From Cytophagaceae bacterium (lineage in GTDB: Bacteria; Bacteroidota; Bacteroidia; Cytophagales; Cytophagaceae): 55,336 nucleotides of DNA. Positions 34,383 to 43,834 of the stretch are shown in pieces. The first letter of the stretch is position 1, and every line of letters begins with the position of its first letter. The notes below the pieces were generated by a model. That model searched no databases. It was given only the letters and a program-made list of their open reading frames with translations, and was not told the origin of the DNA. Both the position numbers and the translations under genes were made by a program. Where the stretch lies: positions 1 through 55,336 of the forward strand of contig JAGKWN010000015.1 of assembly GCA_021151805.1 (NCBI GenBank), given 5' to 3'.

Positions 34383-35867
34383 TTATAAAGTAGTCGCACG
34401 GTTAATTCTATACACAGCAAAATCAGCATTCTTAAATACCAACTGTAATGCTGCATAATGAACAATTGGTGTACGGTATGAAATATAATAATTTGCTTTT
34501 GAATGTATCAGAGATTGCTCGTCTGTATATTGTCTGATCGCATTTCTGCCGGTTTCTAAACGAAGTGCACGGGGTTTGAAAAAGCAAAGAATATCTGTTG
34601 TCTGTGTATGCGATTTGATAAACGCATATAATTCTTTTGATTCGGCACTATGAATAGCATCTGTGTTTTTTATGAATCTGAACTGAACAACACAGATTAA
34701 ACCGCTTACAGCAATTGTACTGATTAGTAATAAGGGAATACTTCGGGTAATAATGCTGTTATATATACTTTTAATTTGTATGCAGCCAATCCAAAGGAAA
34801 TAGATGTATATAGGCAAAAGCGGCATGATGAAGCGATAACCTTGTTTACTTGGCCAGATAATAAATACCCCCATAACAATAACTGTAAATAAAATCAGAT
34901 CCAGGTTTTCTTTGAACCTACTGTATATCCCATAAATACTGATGCCAAACAGTAGTAAAGAAATCGTATATATACATCCGGAAATAATGTGTAGGCCCTT
35001 GAATGCTGGTAGGTAAGGCATTGCCAGTTCCCATAAATTAAAAGGGTAGACTGCGAATAATTCAATATAATACCAAATGTTCTGTAAAATTGTTGGTATA
35101 TCTGTTAACAGGAGATATTGCAGATAACTACCTGAATCTATTTTATACAGTAATGATAATTCTTTAGATAGCAATAAGAATAATACATAAGGAAAGCTAA
35201 GCAGTAGAATGTTTTTTTGAATGGAATATGTTTTCCATTGTTGTAATTGGTAGAAGGAGAGCAACGGTAAAAATAAGATCCCGGTACTTCTGAATATATA
35301 GGATGCAAAAATAATACATACCAATCGCGTATAAAATATGTATGGATTTTGAACATTATTTTTTTGTAACCAAACAAAAAACAGGAATGTAAAGAAGAGG
35401 AAGGGAATATCAGATCCTATGGTATCTGGCTGAATTACCATTTGAGGATGCAGGCCAAAGCAAATAGTTATAAACGCTGCCACTTTTGTACTATCGGTAC
35501 GTTGTTTGAAGAATGTATAAATGACACACAAACTGCCTGTCCAGAATAGAAGCATAATCATTTTCATGCCATAAAAATTCACACCAAATAATTTGATAAC
35601 TGGGGCGAGGGATAAAGCTGTTCCAACGGGATATAAATAGGGCCCTGTTAACCTGTCTGAATAATCCATGGCAAATTTATTAGTTTCGAACAGCGCGTTC
35701 GTGGTCCCATCAACAATGGCAATTGCCTGAGAAACATATAAAGCGAAATCATCTCCCCAGTTGTGGCCATCATCTATGGTTAAATAAGAACAGAAAACCA
35801 GGAATAAAACAAGAATCCATCTGTTGGTAAACAATCGGTACAGAGAAGACGATTCTATAGGCATCAT
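34383..35867 (-). CDS. Multi-pass membrane glycosyltransferase, GT-C/ArnT-like
   Basis: 494 residues with about 10-12 hydrophobic segments. The first periplasmic loop after helix 1 contains DGHNWGDDFALYVSQA, with the acidic residues expected for GT-C enzymes that use polyprenyl-phosphate sugars. The next helices have the Trp and Gly spacing of ArnT/PMT-like proteins (GPYLYPVGTALSLAPVI). It probably transfers a sugar to an envelope target on the periplasmic side. It starts with two adjacent ATG codons, 13 bp after the upstream gene. Confidence 0.75.
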   Translation of the reverse strand: MMPIESSSLYRLFTNRWILVLFLVFCSYLTIDDGHNWGDDFALYVSQAIAIVDGTTNALFETNKFAMDYSDRLTGPYLYPVGTALSLAPVIKLFGVNFYGMKMIMLLFWTGSLCVIYTFFKQRTDSTKVAAFITICFGLHPQMVIQPDTIGSDIPFLFFTFLFFVWLQKNNVQNPYIFYTRLVCIIFASYIFRSTGILFLPLLSFYQLQQWKTYSIQKNILLLSFPYVLFLLLSKELSLLYKIDSGSYLQYLLLTDIPTILQNIWYYIELFAVYPFNLWELAMPYLPAFKGLHIISGCIYTISLLLFGISIYGIYSRFKENLDLILFTVIVMGVFIIWPSKQGYRFIMPLLPIYIYFLWIGCIQIKSIYNSIITRSIPLLLISTIAVSGLICVVQFRFIKNTDAIHSAESKELYAFIKSHTQTTDILCFFKPRALRLETGRNAIRQYTDEQSLIHSKANYYISYRTPIVHYAALQLVFKNADFAVYRINRATTL

Positions 35868-35880
35868 GTCAGGGTAAAGA

Positions 35881-36777
35881 TTATTTTAAGAAAAGGTTGA
35901 TAAGATATTCAAAACGGTCTTTCCAGGAAACTTTAAAAAACAGACGAAATGCTTTTAAGATATTTTTGTCTTCCTGGATCGGATAGATAAACTGTATCTG
36001 TTTTGAAGCTTGGTTTATATCAACGTGGTATTTATTGGTTGCAGGGGAATGTACACCTGAACTGTCGTTTCCGAAATTCATGGCAACACTGTTCACCGGA
36101 TATAGACAATAAGCATTGTGTTTAAAATGTGCGTAGCACCAGCGTATGGCCCAGGAGTTGATTTGTCCGGTCATTTGGCGGTGCAGCATTTTAGAAAGGT
36201 CTACACCACCTTTATTGAACAGTTCCTGTTGATCTTTATCGGCAGCAAAAGCGGCATAATCTTTCATTTCCCAATCAGCACTTGTCCAGCGGTCTTTCCA
36301 GGTAGCCCAGCCCCAGGAAGATGCCCGGGGAGAAATAAATACATCGTCGGTATAATACTGGGGCATGTTGAAAGGGAACCGGTAACCGCTAATCGAAAAC
36401 AGGTCTTTTTTATCTTCGTAAAATTCCAGGGCGTTATTCATATAAGTAAGGAAATTCTTACCCGTTAGAATATCGTCTTCAAGAACAATCGCCCGTTCGT
36501 GTTGATTAAGAATTTCAGTAACTCCATTGATTACCGAGTAGGCAAGTCCTTTATTGGTTTCCTGCATAGAAACCGACACATGCTTAAATCCCGTGCAGGT
36601 TGATATAATATTCCGAACGGCAGTTATAGCTTCTTTGTCTGATTCGTTCTTAGGGCCGTCTGAAAAAACATATAAATCGGAGTCTGTTGCCAAATCATTT
36701 TTTTGAAGAGCAGAAAGTGTTTTTAATGTATGCTCCGGACGGTTATAAACAAATAGTATAATTGGTGCTGGCCTCAT
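35881..36777 (-). CDS. GT-A glycosyltransferase (sugar transferase of GNT-I-like type)
   Basis: 298 residues. Starts PIILFVYNRPEHTLKTLSAL, has DLYVFSDGPKNESD, and the metal motif region RAIVLEDDILTGKNFLTYMN with the EDD typical of GNT-I-like and related GT-A enzymes. ASSWGWATWKDRW in the middle is a signature of a Bacteroidetes glycan-cluster family. No membrane segment, so cytoplasmic or peripheral. It is the first gene of the leftward run 36777-31534. Confidence 0.85.
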   Translation of the reverse strand: MRPAPIILFVYNRPEHTLKTLSALQKNDLATDSDLYVFSDGPKNESDKEAITAVRNIISTCTGFKHVSVSMQETNKGLAYSVINGVTEILNQHERAIVLEDDILTGKNFLTYMNNALEFYEDKKDLFSISGYRFPFNMPQYYTDDVFISPRASSWGWATWKDRWTSADWEMKDYAAFAADKDQQELFNKGGVDLSKMLHRQMTGQINSWAIRWCYAHFKHNAYCLYPVNSVAMNFGNDSSGVHSPATNKYHVDINQASKQIQFIYPIQEDKNILKAFRLFFKVSWKDRFEYLINLFLK

Positions 36778-36877
36778 TGGATATATATCAATCCATAAAG
36801 ATAAATACTTCGATACGATTAATATCGTTTTTGCGATCCAAATAATGCAAAATTCACTATGGGAGTAGTATTTTAAC

Positions 36878-36885
36878 TATATTTG
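36878..36885 (+). promoter_or_regulatory. Minus-7 box before the second flippase operon
   Basis: TATATTTG, a perfect TAnnTTTG, lies 18 bases before the flippase ATG. No TTG is found 20 bases upstream. Confidence 0.4.
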
Positions 36886-36903
36886 AGGCCATAAAATCAG
36901 AGA

Positions 36904-38421
36904 ATGGGCATTATAATCCGACAGAGCTTTAAGAGTACACTGCTTTCTTATACAGGAATCATCATTGGGATGATTAATGTATTGTGGTTGATGCCTCAAT
37001 TTTTCTCACCCGAACAGATTGGCTTGTTCCGGTTGTTGCAGGATATTCCCATCCTTGTCGCGTCTTTCATGCAGTTTGGGGCAGCCAATGTTGCCGATCG
37101 GTTTTTCCCTAAATTCAAAACAGAAGATGGTAAACACAACGGTTTTCTATTTCTTCTGCTGGTTTATCCATTCCTGGGTTATCTGTTGTTTCTGTTGTCT
37201 TACTGGCTTTTTCAAGCAGATATTGTTGCTGTTTATAAAGGCAAATCACCGTTGTTTACAGACTACATGGCTTACCTTGTGCCTTTGTCTTTGTTCACCA
37301 TGTACTCCAGTATTTTTGAAACATATGCGCGTATTCACATGCGTATCGTAGTGCCTACTTTCGTAAGGGAAATTATTTTACGGATCTTATTTGTATTGCT
37401 GATTGCGGGATACGCGCTGCAGTTTTATGATTTTGGATTTACAATTATCCTATATGTACTCAGCTATGCATGTGCGCTGGCATTGCTGGTCGTTTATACC
37501 ATCTCTACCATGCAGTTTTACCTAAAACCACAATTGGAATTTCTGGATAAAACACTTGTGAAAAATATTTTTGCATTCGTCGCATTCATTGTTCCCGGTA
37601 CAGCAGGTTCATTAATCGCGTCTAAGATCGATACCTTGATTATTGGTGCGGAACTTGGTCTTGCAGAAATTGCTATTTATAACCTGGCTTTTTTTGTGGG
37701 TTCAATTGTAGATATGCCTAAACGAGCATTGTCGCAGATCAGTCTGCCGATCATTTCAAATGCCTGGGCACGGAATGATTTGTCAGAGATTGATACCATC
37801 TATAAAAAAAGCGCCATCAACCAGGCATTGCTTGGGGCCTTGATCTTTTTAATGATCTGGTTGAATGTAGATACCTTGCTGGCATTGGTACCTAAGCATG
37901 AAATATATGCACAGGGGAAATACGTGATTTTATTTATTGCCCTTGGAAGGCTCGCAGATATGGCTACGGGTGTGAATTCTGAAATCATTATCACATCGGT
38001 ATATTATAGATTTAATCTTATTTCCATGATGGTGTTATCAGTATTAACAGTAATTACCAATCTGATCTTTATAAAACAGTATGGCATCAATGGCGTTGCT
38101 TTTGCGGCGTTGTTAACGGTTTGTATTTTTAATGCCATGAAGATGATATTTCTTTGGCTACGCTTAGGTATACAGCCATACAGCTGGTCTATGGTGAAAT
38201 TACTGGGCATTATATTGGGAGTATTATTGCTGTTTTATTTCTGGCCACAGCAGGAGCAAACGTTATGGATTTCCATGATCATGATTGCCATACGTTCGCT
38301 GGTGATCGCGGTTCTTTTTATATCAAGTGTATATCTGCTGAAGATCTCAGAAGATTTTAACCATACATTAAAAAACTTAACATCTATTATTAAAACTTTT
38401 AAAGCTGAATCCAAGAAATGA
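36904..38421 (+). CDS. Polysaccharide flippase (Wzx/oligosaccharide transporter family)
   Basis: 505 residues with about 14 hydrophobic segments, the MOP superfamily plan. The first helix region is LLSYTGIIIGMINVLWLMPQFFSPEQIGLFRLLQD. It is expected to move a lipid-linked glycan across the inner membrane. It is the second flippase in the window and is longer than the one at 22520, so the two may serve different glycans. Its stop overlaps the start of the next gene by 4 bp (ATGA). Confidence 0.88.
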   Translation: MGIIIRQSFKSTLLSYTGIIIGMINVLWLMPQFFSPEQIGLFRLLQDIPILVASFMQFGAANVADRFFPKFKTEDGKHNGFLFLLLVYPFLGYLLFLLSYWLFQADIVAVYKGKSPLFTDYMAYLVPLSLFTMYSSIFETYARIHMRIVVPTFVREIILRILFVLLIAGYALQFYDFGFTIILYVLSYACALALLVVYTISTMQFYLKPQLEFLDKTLVKNIFAFVAFIVPGTAGSLIASKIDTLIIGAELGLAEIAIYNLAFFVGSIVDMPKRALSQISLPIISNAWARNDLSEIDTIYKKSAINQALLGALIFLMIWLNVDTLLALVPKHEIYAQGKYVILFIALGRLADMATGVNSEIIITSVYYRFNLISMMVLSVLTVITNLIFIKQYGINGVAFAALLTVCIFNAMKMIFLWLRLGIQPYSWSMVKLLGIILGVLLLFYFWPQQEQTLWISMIMIAIRSLVIAVLFISSVYLLKISEDFNHTLKNLTSIIKTFKAESKK

Positions 38422-39173
38422 GATCCATAATAAATCCTTTGTACAGAATATATTTATCCTGGTTGCCGTATCTGAAATTCAGACCAGATAAATGGATCTA
38501 TGAAATCGTACGCTTTACAAACGATTACAGATTATATAAATCACAGCAGAAAAACCAGAATTTCGAAACGTCTGTTTCGTACTGGTATCCATGCTTAACA
38601 GACAGAACATCAAACACACCGTTGGATCCGGTATATTTCTTTCAGGATAGCTGGGCAGCTTCAAAAATATTTGAATACAAGCCAACGTCTCACGTAGATA
38701 TTGGCAGTGCAGCAAAAACCATTGGTATCCTGTCTCAATTTGTTCCAATCACGATGGTGGATATCCGTCCGATCGCCTTACAGATGAAAGGTCTTCATTT
38801 CAAGCAAGGAACTATTTTAGATCTTCCTTTTGATACTGCTTCCCAGGATTCAGTATCTTCTCTTTGTGTGATTGAACATATTGGTTTAGGCAGATACGGT
38901 GATCCTATTGATCCATGGGGCAGTGAGAAAGCAATAGCGGAGCTGCAGCGCATTACCAGAACGGGTGGAATTATTTTATTCTCTGTACCTATTGATTCAA
39001 CATGTAAAGTATACTTCAATGCGCATAGAGCTTTCACAAAAGAATATATTCTGACCTTGTTCTCATCATGTGAATTGATGGAAGATAAATATATTTACGG
39101 TACAGAACTGGTTGATACTTATAATCAGTCCAGAGGCTTTGGTATTGGCTTGTATAAATTCAGAAAAAAGTAA
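38418..39173 (+). CDS. DUF268 protein, methyltransferase-like
   Basis: 251 residues. The core has HVDIGSAAKTIGILSQF, MVDIRPIALQMKGL and SSLCVIEHIGLGRYGDPIDPWGSEKAI, which is the DUF268 signature. The arrangement mimics SAM-binding methyltransferases (VDIG as motif I, VDIRP as strand 2, VIEHIGLGRYG as post I). The activity is unproven for the family. DUF268 genes occur in polysaccharide clusters near FkbM genes, as here. The first 60 residues contain Trp and Tyr-rich hydrophobic stretches that could bind the membrane. Confidence 0.82.
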   Translation: MRSIINPLYRIYLSWLPYLKFRPDKWIYEIVRFTNDYRLYKSQQKNQNFETSVSYWYPCLTDRTSNTPLDPVYFFQDSWAASKIFEYKPTSHVDIGSAAKTIGILSQFVPITMVDIRPIALQMKGLHFKQGTILDLPFDTASQDSVSSLCVIEHIGLGRYGDPIDPWGSEKAIAELQRITRTGGIILFSVPIDSTCKVYFNAHRAFTKEYILTLFSSCELMEDKYIYGTELVDTYNQSRGFGIGLYKFRKK

Positions 39174-39174
39174 T

Positions 39175-39966
39175 ATGCAGTTTACCATCAAAAACAGAAG
39201 TTCTTTCAGACGAATCAGTATTGCTGTGCTGAACAGGCTACAGGATTTTTTACTGAATTCAAATAATGCCGATATCCAGTCTAATGGAGAATTGCGATTT
39301 GTACGTGAGTATGTTCAATCTTTGAAACCTGGTGAAGCATATACGTTCTTTGATATTGGCGCAAACAAAGGTGAGTATACAGAATTACTGGTACAGTTAT
39401 CTAATAAAACTAAATTGGATTATACGGTTCACTTGTTTGAGCCCGTTGCTTATACATTTGAGAATCTGAAAAAAAATATTCCGCAAACGAAGCATCTTAT
39501 CTTTAATAAAGTAGGCGTTTCAGACAAAGCTGGTAGCCTGGATATATTCTATAACAAAGCCGGCAGTCCGTTGGCATCGCTATATGAAAGAGATGTAGCT
39601 GAATACAATATCGTATTGGATCAAAAAGAAAAAATTGATCTGATCCGCCTGGATGATTATATCAAACAACATAGCATTCAACATATACATTTATTAAAGA
39701 TCGATGTGGAAGGCCATGAAATTGCTGCTTTTGAAGGCATGGGTCAATTTCTGGACGGGTCATTTGTTGATGTTATTCAGTTTGAATACGGCGGCGCAAA
39801 CATTGATTCAAGAACCTATTTAAAAGACTTTTTTAAACTACTTGAAGCACGCGGATTTAAATTGTTCAAAATAAATAAGAGCAATCTTACGCCAATGGTG
39901 TATACGGCAACACTTGAAAATTTCAAGCACTCCAATTATTTAGCAATAAGTAATAAACGTATATGA
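39175..39966 (+). CDS. FkbM-family methyltransferase
   Basis: 263 residues from ATG 39175, one base after the preceding stop. An in-frame upstream extension of 21 codons lies wholly within the DUF268 gene and is rejected. FkbM motifs: YTFFDIGANKGEYTELL, VHLFEPVAYTFENLKKNI, IRLDDYI and LLKIDVEGHEIAAFEGM. The family O-methylates sugars and natural products. It overlaps the next gene by 4 bp (ATGA), which suggests translation is coupled along DUF268-FkbM-GT61. Confidence 0.9.
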   Translation: MQFTIKNRSSFRRISIAVLNRLQDFLLNSNNADIQSNGELRFVREYVQSLKPGEAYTFFDIGANKGEYTELLVQLSNKTKLDYTVHLFEPVAYTFENLKKNIPQTKHLIFNKVGVSDKAGSLDIFYNKAGSPLASLYERDVAEYNIVLDQKEKIDLIRLDDYIKQHSIQHIHLLKIDVEGHEIAAFEGMGQFLDGSFVDVIQFEYGGANIDSRTYLKDFFKLLEARGFKLFKINKSNLTPMVYTATLENFKHSNYLAISNKRI

Positions 39967-41264
39967 TACAGATTTCTCCGATACAGAATAATATTACCGT
40001 TTGTCCGTCTTGCGCATCTACGCAAACGGTCACACACACTATTCTATATCCGGGGATTCATGTTGCTGCCGAATGTACTTGTAGTGCTTGTCAATACAAG
40101 TATATCCAGGATCTGCCGGTAGGCCATGCCTGTTATTATCCGGTATCCATTGGTATCAACGATAAAAAAGTAACGGATTTATATTCGATTGATTGGTATA
40201 CACAGCAGTTTGCAACATCGTATTCAAATCAGAATACAGCTGCGGTTCGTATGGAGCGTATCGTAAACCATGCCGCAACAGATGTTATAGTAATCAATTG
40301 TCTGGATTATTTATACGGACACGTATTGCTGAAACTGTTCAATGTTTCCTTTTATAAAAAGCAACATCCGGGAAAGGGTATTGTTGTTATTGTTCCGAAG
40401 AATTATGTTTGGCTGGTACCTGCATATGTAGATGAAATCTGGGCGGTTGATTTAAAACTAAGCCAGTGTAAAGAGTGGTATGCATCCATACACGAACAGA
40501 TAAGTTTGTGGATGGCTTCTTTCCTAACAGCAGATCTGGCTTACGCTTTTCCGCACCCCTGCACAGAGCAGATACAGATCGAATCTTATTCTCGTGTGCC
40601 GGCATTTGATCTGAAAGCGTTTACAGGAAAAAAACTGACGGTAACATTTATTTATCGCACAGATCGTTTGTGGCATCAGAGTAAAGCAGAATATTATGTT
40701 TTTCTGGTTTTGCGAAAAACAGGTTTATTGAAATTTACATCGTTTTTATTTCCCGGCTTACAGAACCGTTCTATTCAAAAAATGGAACGCTTACTGCGCA
40801 AGAAGTTCCCGGAACTTGTTTTCAATGTGGCAGGTATGGGAAAGCGTGGGACTTTTTCATCTTCAGTTACCGATCTGCGTTCGGATAAACCCAACCCGGA
40901 AACCGAAAGACAATGGTGTGAAGCGTATGCTAATAGTCATGTGGTGGTAGGAATTCATGGATCGAATATGCTGTTGCCTACAGCGCATGCGGCGTCCTTT
41001 GTAGAACTGTTGCCGATGGATCGCACCGGAAATCTTACTCAAGATATAATCACACGGTATGAGGGGAGAGCAGCATTATTTTTAGGCCGCTTTATTCCGG
41101 ATACCGCAAGTCCTGCATTGGTTGCGAATCAGGTAAAAGCCATTTATAAAGGCTGGCCTTTGTTCGATCTATACAATAATCCTGCGAATCAATTGTTTGA
41201 AAAAGACACGGAAATGTCTTTCCTTAAAAATCTTAGAAACCGCATTTTAAAAGCGCTGAAATAG
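39963..41264 (+). CDS. GT61-like glycosyltransferase with N-terminal Cys-rich segment
   Basis: 433 residues. The C-terminal part has VVVGIHGSNMLLPTAHAASFVELLPM and SVTDLRSDKPNPETERQWCEAYANSHVV, typical of GT61 (DUF563) enzymes of the xylosyl/N-acetylglucosaminyl transferase type. The N-terminal 45 residues hold CPSC near 14-17 and a CTCSAC cluster near 38-43, a pattern suited to a zinc ribbon, which I do not associate with GT61. No membrane segment. It is the last gene of the flippase-DUF268-FkbM operon. Confidence 0.75.
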   Translation: MIQISPIQNNITVCPSCASTQTVTHTILYPGIHVAAECTCSACQYKYIQDLPVGHACYYPVSIGINDKKVTDLYSIDWYTQQFATSYSNQNTAAVRMERIVNHAATDVIVINCLDYLYGHVLLKLFNVSFYKKQHPGKGIVVIVPKNYVWLVPAYVDEIWAVDLKLSQCKEWYASIHEQISLWMASFLTADLAYAFPHPCTEQIQIESYSRVPAFDLKAFTGKKLTVTFIYRTDRLWHQSKAEYYVFLVLRKTGLLKFTSFLFPGLQNRSIQKMERLLRKKFPELVFNVAGMGKRGTFSSSVTDLRSDKPNPETERQWCEAYANSHVVVGIHGSNMLLPTAHAASFVELLPMDRTGNLTQDIITRYEGRAALFLGRFIPDTASPALVANQVKAIYKGWPLFDLYNNPANQLFEKDTEMSFLKNLRNRILKALK

Positions 41265-41351
41265 TTTAGTTGCGGGAAAATCATTTTTGCAGCAAAGACG
41301 CTGGAATCCACCGGCTTTTTTTGTATTTTAGTAGCCATTTCCAATACCATT

Positions 41352-42683
41352 ATGTTTGATAATTTAAGTCAGAAGCTCGATAAAGCATTTAAAACCCTGA
41401 AAGGTCAGGGAAGAATCACAGAAATTAACGTTGCGACTACCGCGAAGGAAATCCGCAAGGCCTTAATTGATGCTGATGTTAACTATAAAGTAGCCAAGAC
41501 CGTAACCGACGATATTAAGGAGATTGCCTTAGGAAGAGAAGTATTGATTTCTGTTTCTCCGGGACAATTGCTTGTGAAGATTACTCATGAAGAGCTTACC
41601 AAGCTTATGGGTGGTGAAAAGCAGGATATCAATTTAAGAAACGATACTACAGTTATTTTGATTGCAGGTTTGCAAGGGTCTGGTAAAACAACCTTCTCTG
41701 GTAAGCTTGCTTCATATATTAAAAAGCAAAACAGAAATGTATTGCTTGTGGCCTGCGACGTATACAGACCGGCTGCGATTGACCAGTTAAAAGTATTAGG
41801 TGAGCAGGTAGGTGTAGAAGTATATACAGAACCTGAAAATAAGAAGCCTGTTCAGATAGCGCAAAATGCACTTGAATTTGCTAAAAAGAATAACAAGAAG
41901 GTTGTTATCATAGATACGGCTGGTCGTTTGGCGATCGACGAGGAAATGATGAATGAAATTGCAGAAGTGAAGAAAGCAGTGAAGCCTGCTGAAACACTTT
42001 TTGTAGTGGATTCCATGACCGGTCAGGATGCAGTGAATACAGCGAAAGCTTTCAATGACCGCCTGGATTTTGATGGGGTGGTATTAACCAAGTTAGATGG
42101 TGATACACGCGGTGGTGCTGCGATCTCTATTCGTTCTATTGTAGAAAAGCCTATTAAATTCATCAGTACCGGTGAAAAAATGGATGCGCTTGATGTGTTC
42201 TATCCTGAGCGTATGGCAAGCAGAATCCTGGGCATGGGTGACGTTGTATCTCTTGTAGAACGTGCTCAGCAGGTATTTGATGAAGAAGAAACTAAAAAGC
42301 TGAACCAAAAATTAAGAAAGAACCAGTTCAACTTTGAAGATTTCTTGAATCAGATTCAGCAGATCAAAAAAATGGGTAGCATCAAAGACCTTGTAGGTAT
42401 GATTCCTGGCATGGGTAAGATGATGAAAGACCTGCCTGTAGATGATGATGCTTTCAAACCAATTGAAGCAATCATTTTCTCTATGACAAAAGAAGAAAGA
42501 GAAAATCCGGATATCTTAAGCGGAAACAGAAGAAACAGAATTGCTAAAGGTTCGGGTACTTCTATTCAACAAGTAAATAACCTGTTGAAGCAGTTTGAAG
42601 ACATGCGTAAGATGATGAAGAGCATGAATAAAATGCAGGGTAAAGGCATTCCTCCTAATATGAAGAATTTAATGAAACGATAA
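41352..42683 (+). CDS. ffh: Signal recognition particle protein Ffh
   Basis: 443 residues, the usual length. N-terminal helical bundle (1-90), then the GTPase domain with GLQGSGKTT near 106-114, VACDVYRPAAIDQL, DTAGRLAID and TKLDGDTRGGAA, and the C-terminal Met-rich M domain (about 325-443) that binds signal peptides and 4.5S RNA. It directs membrane and exported proteins to SecYEG. Monocistronic by position. Confidence 0.97.
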   Translation: MFDNLSQKLDKAFKTLKGQGRITEINVATTAKEIRKALIDADVNYKVAKTVTDDIKEIALGREVLISVSPGQLLVKITHEELTKLMGGEKQDINLRNDTTVILIAGLQGSGKTTFSGKLASYIKKQNRNVLLVACDVYRPAAIDQLKVLGEQVGVEVYTEPENKKPVQIAQNALEFAKKNNKKVVIIDTAGRLAIDEEMMNEIAEVKKAVKPAETLFVVDSMTGQDAVNTAKAFNDRLDFDGVVLTKLDGDTRGGAAISIRSIVEKPIKFISTGEKMDALDVFYPERMASRILGMGDVVSLVERAQQVFDEEETKKLNQKLRKNQFNFEDFLNQIQQIKKMGSIKDLVGMIPGMGKMMKDLPVDDDAFKPIEAIIFSMTKEERENPDILSGNRRNRIAKGSGTSIQQVNNLLKQFEDMRKMMKSMNKMQGKGIPPNMKNLMKR

Positions 42684-42703
42684 TCTATCATTGGATTGAA
42701 AAT

Positions 42704-42745
42704 AAAACAAAAGAGTCACGCTACAAGGCGTGACTCTTTTGTTTT
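42704..42745. terminator. Bidirectional terminator between ffh and the PPC protein
   Basis: AAAACAAAAGAGTCACGC stem around a 5-6 base loop with the matching strand ending GTTTT. It serves both convergent genes. Confidence 0.9.
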
Positions 42746-42763
42746 ATAAGAGTGGAGTAAAAA

Positions 42764-43834
42764 TTATTTCACAATCAGTTTACTTGTATAAGAATCTGTC
42801 TTTATTAAATAAACACCTGCCTGCAGATTATTTAATTTTAATATACCCACGCCATCTGCAACGTCTACGCTTTGATTCGAAATAACATTACCGGAGCAGC
42901 CTAAGATCTGAACATTCGCTGTACCTGAGCTTTCAGCAAAAGAAAGATACACCAGATCGTTTGAAGATGCAGGATTCGGGTATAGAGTAGTTATTGATGA
43001 AGCTGAAGAGTTGTTGCCTGTTCTTGAATTGCCGTTTACATAGCTTTCCTGGATGCGTAAAGTATAACAGGCTAGATTATATTGTCCGGGAATTTTTTGT
43101 GAAACCCGGATTTTATAGGTTGCAGGCCCTGTTCCATTGAACGTTATAAATTCATTACCTACGCCATAATAGCTTGATGAAGCAACTGGTCCGCCAGTAC
43201 CTGTGGTGTATAGCTCCATATCGTAATCCGCTCCAGGGTTGTTTAAATAAATACGATATAAGGTATTGCCCGAATATGTTGAGAATTGATACCAGTCAAC
43301 GTCTGTAGAACTTCCTATTTTATCTACAATGTTGTTGTACATGTAAATGATGGCCGGACTTGTAGAAGACTCATTGGGCTCATAATTGTTATTGGGTGTA
43401 CAAACGCCGCTGGTGAATGTGCCGAATAACTGATAGCAGGAATTCGCAGCGTTGCTTTTGGCCGATACCTTCACAAGATAATAATTTGGTCCGCCAGGAA
43501 CGTGCCAGTTGATGCTTTCATAAACACCAGATGTTTGGGCAGAGCTTGTAAAAGATGCTCCGCTAAGGGTTAATAATTCAAGATCCAGATCCTGACTGAA
43601 GCCTGCCAATGTAATGCTTAATTCACCAAATGTCGGGACAGTAATTTTGTAATAGTCTACATCTGTTCCGATGATGGCTGCTTCCATTGGGTAGTCAAAC
43701 TGAAATGTTGCCGGTGTAGTAACAGAATTGTTCGGTTCGTAATTCGTGGAATTACAAGTTTGTCCATGCGCGTTCATTGACAAAAAAGCCATGCAGGCAA
43801 CCATTGTTTTTAAGAGTAAATGTTTCTTTTTCAT
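42764..43834 (-). CDS. Secreted protein with two PPC-type domains and a T9SS type A sorting domain
   Basis: 356 residues. Signal peptide (about 1-24), then two similar domains (about 27-140 and 145-258), each opening with a C-x-NYEPNNS/E segment and containing DVDYYKI or DVDWYQF, the pre-peptidase C-terminal pattern. A Ser/Asn-rich linker (about 260-283) leads to the C-terminal sorting domain: LYPNPASSNDLVYLSF, VQILGCSGNVI, LNNLQAGVYLIK, ending in SKLIVK. It would be exported by Sec, then by T9SS, and fixed to the cell surface or released. No catalytic domain is seen. Confidence 0.9.
   Translation of the reverse strand: MKKKHLLLKTMVACMAFLSMNAHGQTCNSTNYEPNNSVTTPATFQFDYPMEAAIIGTDVDYYKITVPTFGELSITLAGFSQDLDLELLTLSGASFTSSAQTSGVYESINWHVPGGPNYYLVKVSAKSNAANSCYQLFGTFTSGVCTPNNNYEPNESSTSPAIIYMYNNIVDKIGSSTDVDWYQFSTYSGNTLYRIYLNNPGADYDMELYTTGTGGPVASSSYYGVGNEFITFNGTGPATYKIRVSQKIPGQYNLACYTLRIQESYVNGNSRTGNNSSASSITTLYPNPASSNDLVYLSFAESSGTANVQILGCSGNVISNQSVDVADGVGILKLNNLQAGVYLIKTDSYTSKLIVK

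Noticed and set aside
39112..39174. Longer start for the FkbM gene
   Set aside because: It lies wholly within the end of the DUF268 gene; ATG 39175 is one base after that stop.
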